Both the position numbers and the translations under genes were made by a program. This document shows, piece after piece, positions 1-6,129 of a stretch of 27,955 nt of DNA. The stretch covers positions 1 through 27,955 of the IMG/VR virus record IMGVR_UViG_3300020471_000671. One strand, 5' to 3'. The DNA is from a virus. The stretch's first letter is position 1; each line of letters begins with the position of its first letter. A model generated the notes under the pieces. That model was not told where the DNA came from. It worked only from the letters and a program-made list of their open reading frames with translations, and did no database searches.

Positions 1-204
1 TGTGCAAGATTTGTACTACCTCTTGCTACACCAACTAAATTGTATATGACTGGAAGTATACGTTCGTGGATTCACTATATAGATTTACGTTCTGCACACG
101 GAACGCAAAAGGAACACATGGATATTGCGGAGGCATGTAGGGATATATTCATAGAACAATTCCCTATCACTGCTGAAGCATTAGAATATGTACACACCCA
201 ATAG
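1..204 (+). CDS. thyX: Flavin-dependent thymidylate synthase ThyX, C-terminal part (5' truncated by window)
   Basis: Frame 1 is open from the first base to TAG at 202-204 and gives 67 residues. They contain the ThyX C-terminal core: an A-R-(F)-V-L-P-L stretch followed by Y-M-T-G-S-(I)-R-S-W-I-H and a conserved Arg/His region (R..AHGTQKEH). In the family this part binds dUMP and FAD, and the enzyme makes dTMP from dUMP using methylene-tetrahydrofolate and NAD(P)H. Phage ThyX supports viral DNA synthesis in slow-growing marine cyanobacteria. The N-terminal part lies outside the window. It heads a tightly packed rightward run ending at gp32. The family call is from motif recognition only. Confidence 0.85.
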   Translation, partial: CARFVLPLATPTKLYMTGSIRSWIHYIDLRSAHGTQKEHMDIAEACRDIFIEQFPITAEALEYVHTQ

Positions 205-216
205 AACTTACCAACA

Positions 217-447
217 ATGCCTACGTACGATTTTATTAATAAGAAAACAGGTGAGGTTACTGAGGTTGTCATGTCAATGACAAAGCTTGACCAGTTCAAA
301 GAAGAACATCCAGAGTTGGAACGATACTTTGGTAATCAAGCTACCTCTGCAACTTATGGCAAACCTAAATCTGATGATGGATTTAAGGAAGTCATGTCCA
401 AAGTGCAAGAAGCACATCCACTTGCAAACTTGAGTAGGTTTACTTAA
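217..447 (+). CDS. Small conserved-type cyanophage protein, FmdB-like N-terminus without zinc cysteines
   Basis: A 76-residue protein starting MPTYDF, 12 bases after the thyX stop. The opening (M-P-T-Y-[DE]-F/Y ... TGE) resembles FmdB/CxxC_CxxC_SSSS zinc-ribbon regulators, but the protein has no cysteine at all, so it cannot bind zinc in the usual way. The rest is hydrophilic with an acidic/basic helix (LDQFKEEHPELERYF). Its stop shares one base with the phoH start (TAATG), implying translational coupling. Function unknown; a degenerate zinc ribbon kept for protein contacts is one possibility. The gene itself is very likely real from its context and packing. Confidence 0.75.
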   Translation: MPTYDFINKKTGEVTEVVMSMTKLDQFKEEHPELERYFGNQATSATYGKPKSDDGFKEVMSKVQEAHPLANLSRFT

Positions 448-1217
448 TGCCAAGAGCTAGAAAGAAATCCAATGGTAATGGTAATGGTAATGCACCATTG
501 CAACCAATGTCTAAGAAGATGATGAAGAGGAAAAAACCAATTGATAAGTCATATATGACTGAGATCAAACCTCTTACTGACAATCAAACAGTTGCGTTTG
601 ATGAGTATAAGAAGGGGAAGAATCTTCTGTTGCATGGTGCTGCTGGTACAGGTAAGACATTTATTATGCTTTACCTAGCACTCCAAGAAGTATTAGATGA
701 GGTATCACCTTATGAAAAAATATATATTGTAAGGTCACTTGTGCCTACTAGAGAGATTGGATTTCTTCCTGGTGACCATGAGGATAAGTCATACCTATAT
801 CAAATACCTTACAAGAATATGGTGAGGTATATGTTTGGGATGCCAGATGACAATTCATTTGAGATGCTATATGATAACTTACGAACGCAAGAAACAATTG
901 ACTTCTGGTCTACATCTTTTATCAGGGGTACTACTCTTGACAATGCTATTGTTATTGTAGATGAATTCAGTAACTTGAATTTTCATGAATTAGATAGTAT
1001 AATAACAAGAGTAGGTGAAGACTCTAAGATTATGTTCTGTGGTGACATCACTCAGACAGATCTAACAAGAGAAGCAGAGAAGTCTAAGATATCAGACTTC
1101 ATACAAATTCTTCAGGAGATGAAGGACTTTGCTTGCATTGAGTTTGGCATAGACGACATCGTAAGGTCTGGTCTAGTCAAGCAATACTTAATAACAAAAT
1201 ACAATCTTGGTTTCTAA
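447..1217 (+). CDS. phoH: PhoH-like P-loop ATPase
   Basis: A 256-residue protein with Walker A G-A-A-G-T-G-K-T at residues 64-71, Walker B I-V-I-V-D-E (Asp172-Glu173), and a later FCGDITQTD segment like the sensor region of PhoH proteins. PhoH proteins are RecA-fold ATPases, sometimes linked to RNA handling and in bacteria to phosphate starvation; their role in phage is not settled. Phage versions are common enough in marine phages to serve as a marker gene. The first ~30 residues are basic and include a Gly-Asn run (10-15) encoded by a short GGTAAT tandem repeat at about 473-492, which looks like a flexible leader. It overlaps the previous stop by one base and is followed directly by the nuclease gene. 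Confidence 0.9.
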   Translation: MPRARKKSNGNGNGNAPLQPMSKKMMKRKKPIDKSYMTEIKPLTDNQTVAFDEYKKGKNLLLHGAAGTGKTFIMLYLALQEVLDEVSPYEKIYIVRSLVPTREIGFLPGDHEDKSYLYQIPYKNMVRYMFGMPDDNSFEMLYDNLRTQETIDFWSTSFIRGTTLDNAIVIVDEFSNLNFHELDSIITRVGEDSKIMFCGDITQTDLTREAEKSKISDFIQILQEMKDFACIEFGIDDIVRSGLVKQYLITKYNLGF

Positions 1218-1898
1218 ATGAGTTTCACCTTCGTCAATGATCCTATCGTACCGATAGATGTTGAACCTGTTAACAAGGATGGAGTACGGTTCTACCCTAT
1301 TCCTGGTGCTGATAAATACTATCCGAGTGTTACCTCAATCACATCGTTTAAGAACGCAGCATTCTTCAGTGCATGGAGAAAGAAAGTAGGTGAGCATGAG
1401 GCTAATCAAATCACTGCTAGAGCAACTCAAAGGGGTACTGCCTTTCATAGTATCACTGAGGATTATATTAAAGATAAATTAAATCTTGAAATATACTTGG
1501 AAAATAATCCATTATCTGTTAGAATGTTTCAGTCGGCCAAGACCACTCTTGATCGCATTGATAACATTCACTGTTTGGAGACCTTCCTATACTCACATTA
1601 CCTTGGACTTGCTGGTCGTGTAGACTGTATTGCAGAGTTTGATGGTGAGTTAGCAGTAATTGATTTTAAAACCTCCACTAAAGAAAAGAAGGAAGATTGG
1701 GTTGAACATTACTTTGTTCAAGAAACTGCATACGCAGCAATGTTCCTAGAACTCACAGGTATTGAGGTAAAGAAAATTGTCACACTCATTGCGGTTGAAG
1801 ATGGATCTGTTCAAGTATTTCAGAAGTACAATCTTGATGACTATCTACAACTACTCAAATCCTACATTGAAGACTTTGTTAGGGGGCAAAATGCCTAA
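1218..1898 (+). CDS. PD-(D/E)XK exonuclease (RecB/MGME1-like)
   Basis: A 226-residue protein starting one base after the phoH stop. It shows the ordered motifs of PD-(D/E)XK nucleases of the RecB/MGME1 type: R-G-T-x-F-H..x-E (residues 72-81), G-R-V-D (133-136), V-I-D-F-K-T-S (147-153) and Q-x-x-x-Y-A (169-173). Asp136, Asp149 and Lys151 are the expected metal-binding and catalytic residues. The probable role is single-strand DNA exonuclease or end-processing in phage replication or recombination, or host DNA breakdown. It lies in the replication gene run, and its 3' end overlaps the gp33 start at 1891. No key residue appears to be missing. The exact substrate cannot be judged from sequence. 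Confidence 0.85.
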   Translation: MSFTFVNDPIVPIDVEPVNKDGVRFYPIPGADKYYPSVTSITSFKNAAFFSAWRKKVGEHEANQITARATQRGTAFHSITEDYIKDKLNLEIYLENNPLSVRMFQSAKTTLDRIDNIHCLETFLYSHYLGLAGRVDCIAEFDGELAVIDFKTSTKEKKEDWVEHYFVQETAYAAMFLELTGIEVKKIVTLIAVEDGSVQVFQKYNLDDYLQLLKSYIEDFVRGQNA

Positions 1899-2145
1899 AG
1901 AAAACGTATTAGAAGATAAGTTTCTAACCCCTACTAAATTCTCTCAAGAAATTGAGAGACTAGTACACGAAAGTAATGGTTTAATAACTTACATTGAAGC
2001 AGTAGTAACATACTGTCAAGAGAAAGAGATTGAATTGGAAACAGTACCTAAACTGTTAGCTAAACCTCTCAAGGAAAGGTTGAAGTATGAAGCTCAGAGA
2101 TTAAATTATATGAAGCAATCATCAAAAGGAGTATTACCTTTATGA
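1891..2145 (+). CDS. 33: Late transcription coactivator gp33-like
   Basis: I start this gene at ATG 1891, giving 84 residues. A longer reading from TTG 1777 would lie mostly inside the nuclease gene, and ATG 1891 has a strong AGGGGG ribosome site six bases upstream region (1881-1887). The protein is short, charged and helical, with a C-terminal hydrophobic ending (KGVLPL). T4 gp33 (112 aa) bridges RNA polymerase and the sliding clamp for late transcription, ending in a hydrophobic clamp-binding tail. Size, position upstream of gp32 and the hydrophobic end support the call. The stop overlaps the next start (ATGA at 2142). The assignment is moderately sure, as gp33 proteins diverge strongly. 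Confidence 0.7.
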   Translation: MPKENVLEDKFLTPTKFSQEIERLVHESNGLITYIEAVVTYCQEKEIELETVPKLLAKPLKERLKYEAQRLNYMKQSSKGVLPL

Positions 2146-2474
2146 CATTTTTTAGTTCAAATCAAGTACAAGAAAACTTACAAGATATATTCAACACATA
2201 TCAAGAGATAGCATCTATGACTAACCAAGTACCTACCATGTCAAAGGAGGATAGGTTAGAGCATATAGAAAGTTGTAAGGTACTCATTGATAAACAGAAG
2301 ACATTCTATTTCAGACTGTCTCTTGCTGCTAAGGAAGATGCCGAGGCAGCAGACATGAGGACAAGGATTGATGCCTTGTCTCAAGCATTCGGGTACAAGA
2401 GTCTCTTGGACTGCATGGATGCTATGGTAGACACGTTAGGAAAAGCAGAAAAATCACAGCTTGACCTCACATAA
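2142..2474 (+). CDS. DUF1825-like protein
   Basis: A 110-residue protein beginning MTFFSSNQVQENLQDIF...YQ, which resembles the cyanobacterial DUF1825 family (start MAFFDSE.VQ.E...LF..YQ). The middle has a helical segment with repeated Phe/Arg spacing (KTFYFRLSLAAKED) and the end is amphipathic (ALSQAFGYKSLLDCMDAMVDTL). No catalytic motif is visible. The function of DUF1825 is unknown; the family occurs in cyanobacteria and their phages, so the gene was probably acquired from a host. It lies between gp33 and gp32, overlapping gp33 by four bases, where T4 carries gene 59 (the helicase loader), but I see no specific similarity to gp59. The coding call is strong and the family call moderate. Confidence 0.7.
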   Translation: MTFFSSNQVQENLQDIFNTYQEIASMTNQVPTMSKEDRLEHIESCKVLIDKQKTFYFRLSLAAKEDAEAADMRTRIDALSQAFGYKSLLDCMDAMVDTLGKAEKSQLDLT

Positions 2475-2477
2475 ATA
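2470..2477 (+). promoter_or_regulatory. T4-type late promoter motif CATAAATA upstream of gp32
   Basis: CATAAATA matches the NATAAATA late promoter box described for T4-like cyanophages. It overlaps the stop codon of the DUF1825-like gene and lies 55 bases upstream of the gp32 start, farther than the 22-25 bases seen at other late genes here. It could add late gp32 synthesis. Confidence 0.45.
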
Positions 2478-2480
2478 GTA

Positions 2481-2508
2481 TGCTACGATTAACCAGTAGC
2501 AATTTAAT
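2481..2508 (+). promoter_or_regulatory. Stem-loop (possible pseudoknot) in the gp32 leader
   Basis: TGCTAC (2481-2486) pairs with GTAGCA (2496-2501) around a 9-base loop. The loop bases ATTAA (2488-2492) can pair with TTAAT (2504-2508), giving an H-type pseudoknot fold. T4 gp32 represses its own translation by binding a pseudoknot upstream of its start, so this may be the equivalent. The second stem is all A-U and the connecting loop is only 2-3 bases, so the pseudoknot is uncertain; the simple hairpin is clear. Confidence 0.4.
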
Positions 2509-2532
2509 ACACTCAATACGGAGAATACGATT

Positions 2533-3444
2533 ATGTCATTTGCTTCACTAAAGAAGGCTGCCAATAAAGGTAGTACTCTTAGTAAACTGACACAAGAGAT
2601 AGAAAAACTCAACCAACCTCAGACTACAGGTGCTGATGAGCGTCTATGGAAACCTGAGTTGGATAAATCAGGAAACGGTTATGCCGTTATCCGATTCCTT
2701 CCTGCTCCAGATGGAGAGGACATGCCTTGGGCAAAAATCTGGTCACACTCCTTCAAAGGACCTGGTGGTCAGTGGTACATCGAGAACTCTCTTACTACTA
2801 TTGGTAAGGATGATCCTGTCGGTGAATTGAACAGGGAACTATGGAACAGTGGTCGTGAGACTGACAAGTCAACTGCTAGAACACAGAAGAGAAAACTCTC
2901 TTACTATTCTAACATCTATGTTGTAAGTGACCCTGCACATCCAGAGAACGAAGGAAAAGTCTTCTTATACCGCTACGGTAAGAAGATATTTGATAAGCTA
3001 GTAGAAGCAATGCAACCTGCATTTGCTGACGAGACTCCACTAGATCCATTTAACCTATGGAAAGGTGCAGACTTCAAGGTAAAGATTCGTAAGGTTGATG
3101 GGTACTGGAACTATGATAAGTCAGAGTTCGCTGCACCTGCTACTCTAGGTAAACTAGATGATGAAGAACTAGAAAAGATTTGGAAACAGTCTTACTCACT
3201 TGCTGAATTTGAAGCACCTAAGAACTTTAAGTCTTATGAGCAACTACAAGCAAGATTGAATCTAGTATTAGGTAAATCTTCACGTACACCAGCACCTGTT
3301 GTTGATGAGAGTGAAGAGGAAGTAGTACCTGCTAATTGGGGTAAAGAAGTTACTGATTTCAAAGCGAAAGCAGTTGCTGCTGCTCCAGCAAGCGGAGAAG
3401 AGGATACATTGTCATACTTTGCTTCATTGGCAGAGGAGGACTGA
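2533..3444 (+). CDS. 32: Single-stranded DNA-binding protein gp32
   Basis: A 303-residue protein, against 301 in T4. It begins with a basic N-terminal segment (MSFASLKKAANKGSTL...) like the cooperativity domain of gp32, has an aromatic-rich core (WSHSFKGPGGQWYIEN, LWKGADFKVKIRKVDGYWNYD) and ends in a strongly acidic tail (ESEEEVV...GEEDTL...AEED) of the type that contacts replication partners. T4 gp32 holds a zinc through a His and three Cys; here the stretch after QWYIEN has no cysteine, so the zinc site appears to be absent. It coats single-stranded DNA in replication, recombination and repair. CGGAGA at 2519-2524 is the ribosome site. A hairpin terminator follows the stop. Confidence 0.9.
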   Translation: MSFASLKKAANKGSTLSKLTQEIEKLNQPQTTGADERLWKPELDKSGNGYAVIRFLPAPDGEDMPWAKIWSHSFKGPGGQWYIENSLTTIGKDDPVGELNRELWNSGRETDKSTARTQKRKLSYYSNIYVVSDPAHPENEGKVFLYRYGKKIFDKLVEAMQPAFADETPLDPFNLWKGADFKVKIRKVDGYWNYDKSEFAAPATLGKLDDEELEKIWKQSYSLAEFEAPKNFKSYEQLQARLNLVLGKSSRTPAPVVDESEEEVVPANWGKEVTDFKAKAVAAAPASGEEDTLSYFASLAEED

Positions 3445-3458
3445 TTATAAACTGGCAC

Positions 3459-3483
3459 AAGGAGGACTTCATATCCTCCTTTT
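3459..3483 (+). terminator. Rho-independent terminator after gp32
   Basis: AAGGAGGA (3459-3466) pairs perfectly with TCCTCCTT (3474-3481) around a 7-base loop, followed by further T residues to 3483. It lies 14 bases after the gp32 stop and separates the replication run from the next cassette. Confidence 0.75.
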
Positions 3484-3488
3484 GCTGT

Positions 3489-3494
3489 TATAAT
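3489..3494 (+). promoter_or_regulatory. Possible -10 element TATAAT for the 3515-4899 cassette
   Basis: An exact TATAAT lies just after the gp32 terminator and 20 bases before the start codon at 3515. At 17-base spacing the -35 position reads ACTTCA, a poor match, so it may need an activator or be coincidental. A good ribosome site (AAAGGAG, about 3504-3510) follows. Confidence 0.4.
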
Positions 3495-3514
3495 TAGTAT
3501 ATTAAAGGAGACCT

Positions 3515-3952
3515 ATGAAGTTTACACCATTACTTTTGATTCCCTTCTTGTCTGCAACACCAGCACAAGCTGGGTGGAAAGATTTTTTTCAACCAGGATG
3601 GTCAGAGTCTGAGATCTGTTACAAAAAAGTATACAGAGAGGAGTATGTACCAGGCACTTACAACAGTCCAGGTTATGTTGAAACATATAAAGACAGGGTA
3701 GAGATTCCCTGCAACAGTATTATTTCAGGAGGAGGAAGAGAACCTCATTCTATAGGAAGACCTTCAAGACCACCATCCAGACCATACAGACCTTCACGTG
3801 ATGGAAATGAATGTGGTGATGGTAAGATTGCTGGTGGTATATTAGGTGGTGGACTTGCTGCTGCTATCTCAAGAGGAGATGGTCGTTGGTGGGCAATCCC
3901 ATTAGGTGTAGTTGCTGGTAGTCACATTGGATGTGATATTGATGGAGGATAA
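3515..3952 (+). CDS. Secreted four-cysteine protein with Pro/Arg linker and Gly-rich segment
   Basis: A 145-residue protein with a clear Sec signal peptide: MKF start, hydrophobic core (residues 4-12) and an A-Q-A cleavage site after residue 19. The mature part has Cys at 35, 66, 100 and 140, which could form two disulfides in the periplasm, a YREEYVPGTYNSPGYVETY segment, a Pro/Arg linker (82-95), and a Gly-rich hydrophobic end (101-145) with glycine-zipper-like spacing as in small surface-antigen lipoproteins. There is no lipobox. I do not recognise a family. It starts a three-gene cassette with its own ribosome site, and its TAA shares a base with the next ATG. A role at the host envelope, such as superinfection exclusion or lysis timing, is only inference. 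Confidence 0.7.
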   Translation: MKFTPLLLIPFLSATPAQAGWKDFFQPGWSESEICYKKVYREEYVPGTYNSPGYVETYKDRVEIPCNSIISGGGREPHSIGRPSRPPSRPYRPSRDGNECGDGKIAGGILGGGLAAAISRGDGRWWAIPLGVVAGSHIGCDIDGG

Positions 3953-4276
3953 ATGGATATACATGACGTACCTGGCATAGGTGGATTCTATACAAAGAAA
4001 GAAGTAGATGCTTTAATTAAGGCTGCTGTAGATGAAGCCAGAGCAATTGATGAAGAGTCTATGCGTAAGCATAATAGAGATGCTACTATCATTAGTATGA
4101 TACTTGGGTTTACAGCGTTAGCATTATTTGTTGATGGATTACTTCGTATACTTGGCATCATTCCACCGTTCTTAGATATAGATGTAAATGTAATTGATGA
4201 CATCATTGATAAAGTTGAAAGTGATATGATACCAGTAGTACAAGATACAGTTAAGAAAATACCAAGGATAAGATGA
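3953..4276 (+). CDS. Small single-pass membrane protein, unknown function
   Basis: A 107-residue protein. Residues 1-43 are charged and helical (KKEVDALIKAAVDEARAIDEES), residues 45-70 form one hydrophobic segment (IISMILGFTALALFVDGLLRILGII) and the rest is an acidic amphipathic helix ending in basic residues. It has no signal peptide, so it is probably anchored in the inner membrane. It starts immediately after the stop of the secreted protein and overlaps the methyltransferase start by four bases (ATGA), so the three are probably made together. I do not recognise a family. The pairing of a periplasmic and an inner-membrane protein recalls envelope-acting phage modules, but nothing in the sequence proves that. 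Confidence 0.65.
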   Translation: MDIHDVPGIGGFYTKKEVDALIKAAVDEARAIDEESMRKHNRDATIISMILGFTALALFVDGLLRILGIIPPFLDIDVNVIDDIIDKVESDMIPVVQDTVKKIPRIR

Positions 4277-4899
4277 CTCTAGAACAAGATTGGGATTTCT
4301 ATTTCCAACAACGTCCTAATGGTGGACCTTGGGATGTGGAGAATAATTATGTTCCAGATCTATCTGTGGTAAATTTTATTAGAGAACATAGTGTACCAAC
4401 TACAGCAAGAATATTAGATTGTGGTTGTGCTGATGGTAGAAACACTAAGTATCTTGCAAGTAGAAATTGTACAGTAATTGGATTAGATTTTTCAAAGACT
4501 GTAATAGATAGAGCTGCTAAGTCTATTCCTGAAGCAACTTTTGTGTATGGTGATGCTAGGTCATTACCATTTGCTGAAGGTAGTTTTGATTATATTATTG
4601 ATGCTGGAGCACTTCATGTTAATCATCCAGATGATGCTCTCTTTATTATAGAAGAGTATCATAGAGTTCTTTTGTCTTCGGGTAAAGTATTCATTAGAGT
4701 ATTCTCTGCTGGAAACGACTCATTATATGAACCTATCTTTAATGTAACAAAAGATAGTTTACCAGTCTACGGATACACTGTTGAGGAATTTGAAACTCTT
4801 ATTGAAGATCATTTTCGTGTGTCAAGAAGGACTCACGCTCCCATGTATGGTGCTCATGGTAACGGATGTAATTATTACCATCTGTCAAGGAAAACTTAA
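4273..4899 (+). CDS. Class I SAM-dependent methyltransferase
   Basis: A 208-residue Rossmann-fold methyltransferase. Motif I is I-L-D-C-G-C-A-D-G-R (residues 47-56), the acidic residue closing strand 2 is Asp72 (GLDFS), motif III-like G-D-A-R-S-L-P-F is at 93-100, and F-D-Y-I-I-D-A-G follows at 105-112, close to the Methyltransf_11 pattern. The substrate cannot be read from the sequence: no DNA-methylase catalytic motif (DPPY or PC) is present, so a small molecule or protein target is more likely. It is the last gene of the cassette starting at 3515 and is followed by a terminator at 4911-4933. Confidence 0.85.
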   Translation: MTLEQDWDFYFQQRPNGGPWDVENNYVPDLSVVNFIREHSVPTTARILDCGCADGRNTKYLASRNCTVIGLDFSKTVIDRAAKSIPEATFVYGDARSLPFAEGSFDYIIDAGALHVNHPDDALFIIEEYHRVLLSSGKVFIRVFSAGNDSLYEPIFNVTKDSLPVYGYTVEEFETLIEDHFRVSRRTHAPMYGAHGNGCNYYHLSRKT

Positions 4900-4910
4900 A
4901 TCATTATAAA

Positions 4911-4933
4911 AAAACCCTCTTTTATGAGGGTTT
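4911..4933. terminator. Two-way terminator between convergent transcription units
   Basis: AAACCCTC (4912-4919) pairs with GAGGGTTT (4926-4933) around TTTTAT. Read rightward it has only a TTT tail after the methyltransferase; read leftward it ends in a run of seven T residues (from the A run at 4908-4914). It can therefore stop both the rightward cassette and leftward transcripts from gp48-gp53, and looks stronger in the leftward direction. Confidence 0.75.
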
Positions 4934-4970
4934 CGTTATAAAATAGTGTGTAAGATTCAACACAATACAA

Positions 4971-5141
4971 ATGTCAGGAGATTTTTTCTCACATAATGAT
5001 CAACAACCGCCTCTATGCAAGGCATCTAAAGCTATGGATGAGATTAAAGAATCTCGGTGGTATAATACCAATTATATTATTGAAATAGAAAGCTTGATGG
5101 TTAATCAAAGGTACAGGACTGGTAGCCCCATGCAAGAGTAG
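4971..5141 (+). CDS. Possible small protein (56 aa), unknown
   Basis: ATG 4971 opens a 56-residue frame beginning MSGDFFSHND and ending RYRTGSPMQE. Composition is that of a soluble protein (mixed charge, two Trp/Tyr-rich spots, Pro-Pro pair). No strong ribosome site is seen, although TCAGGAGA lies just inside the frame. It lies between two convergent units, downstream of the terminator, with only a weak TATAAA (4937-4942) upstream. It could be a real small early gene or a chance ORF. Confidence 0.4.
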   Translation: MSGDFFSHNDQQPPLCKASKAMDEIKESRWYNTNYIIEIESLMVNQRYRTGSPMQE

Positions 5142-5221
5142 GGGGGTCATATATTATTCGATCTTTGATTCCCAGGAAACCGCAAAAAAAACTCGGCATA
5201 TTTTTTGGTCAAAAGGGTTTT

Positions 5222-6127
5222 TTAGTATCCTCCACTAGAAGAACTTGATGAACTAGATGATGAAGAACTACTACTGCTACTGCTGGTACTTGTTGTACTG
5301 GTGGTAGCAGTTGTTGTAGATGTGGTAGTATTACTTGCAGTAGATGTAAATGCTACTGATGGTGCTGTAACTGTTGTTTCTTCTCCAACCTTTATTATTG
5401 AACTACCTGGTCCATTATCATAAGAGGTTACAACTCCTAATTCGACTTGATTACTTACACTAGCACTAATATAACCTCTAGTGTCTATGAATCTTTGTGC
5501 TACGCTTAATTCTGTCTTCTTATTATTCTGATCATCTAATTCTGAATGTGGTTCATATGCAACTAAATTGGCAAATTCGTCAGTAATCATATTTGTCAAT
5601 TGTCCTGTAGGAATTCTTATAAGTCTCTTCATATCGTTTTCATACGATTCGTGTTCATAATTACTTACTGGATATATTGATTCCTCTGTTGACTTAGTTG
5701 TTCCGTCTGGTAATACTGCTCTAAATGTGGAATTGACCTCTATACCTCTTTTAATGAAAACTATATCATTGTACAGTATTTCTTTAGTTTCGTAATGATG
5801 GACTTGATCGGAATCTGTGTATTTTTCCTCGCAGTAGTTTTGAAGTTCAAATTCGGATTTTGGCCATTGTTCATATACATCTGTAATGTTGTTTACAAGA
5901 AGTATTACCCAATCAAGTCCAGAACTGCCAAGTACTGCTAATGCAAGATCTGAAGGTTTAATCCCATCTGGGATAGATGAGGTTTCAAACAGAGTTGTGT
6001 ATTTTTCAAGATCATCTCTGATTTTGCATCTTCTGAAAATATTCTTAACAAGGCGATATTTGAAACTTTCATCGTCTGTAAGACCTTCTCCAATATAGGT
6101 ATTTGGTAATTGTGAAAAATATGCCAT
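5222..6127 (-). CDS. 53: Baseplate wedge protein gp53 with Ser/Thr-rich C-terminal tail
   Basis: A 301-residue protein starting at ATG 6127 on the minus strand, two bases after the gp48 stop. Its first ~200 residues resemble T4-like gp53: start MAYFSQLPN, a segment on loading limits and wedge contacts (SDLALAVLGSSGLDWVILLVNNITDVYEQWP) and a later YEPHSELD region. In T4, gp53 (196 aa) joins the inner baseplate wedge. The C-terminal ~35 residues are a Ser/Thr tract ending in 17 consecutive serines, Gly-Gly and Tyr. The serines use mixed codons (AGT, TCT, TCA, AGC), so the tract is maintained at protein level and is not a simple nucleotide repeat. It is co-transcribed with gp48. Confidence 0.85.
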   Translation of the reverse strand: MAYFSQLPNTYIGEGLTDDESFKYRLVKNIFRRCKIRDDLEKYTTLFETSSIPDGIKPSDLALAVLGSSGLDWVILLVNNITDVYEQWPKSEFELQNYCEEKYTDSDQVHHYETKEILYNDIVFIKRGIEVNSTFRAVLPDGTTKSTEESIYPVSNYEHESYENDMKRLIRIPTGQLTNMITDEFANLVAYEPHSELDDQNNKKTELSVAQRFIDTRGYISASVSNQVELGVVTSYDNGPGSSIIKVGEETTVTAPSVAFTSTASNTTTSTTTATTSTTSTSSSSSSSSSSSSSSSSSGGY

Positions 6128-6129
6128 AT

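Larger units (their letters stand above)
4900..5221. other. Intergenic stretch between methyltransferase and gp53
   Basis: This 322-base stretch holds the two-way terminator (4911-4933) and a possible 56-aa ORF (4971-5141). It also has an 8-base inverted repeat AATCAAAG (5103-5110) / CTTTGATT (5163-5170), a CCCC/GGGG pair around 5126-5146, and A/T runs at 5184-5206 near the 3' end of gp53. No tRNA was recognised. Confidence 0.5.

Noticed and set aside
471-492. GGTAAT tandem repeat in phoH as a mobile or CRISPR repeat
   Set aside because: Only about three short copies, in frame, coding a Gly-Asn linker.
1777-1890. Longer gp33 reading from TTG 1777
   Set aside because: The added 38 residues lie inside the nuclease gene, and ATG 1891 has a strong ribosome site.
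5141-5206. A/T-run hairpin as the gp53 terminator
   Set aside because: The possible stem is almost all A-T with mismatches; the hairpin at 4911-4933 is a better leftward terminator.
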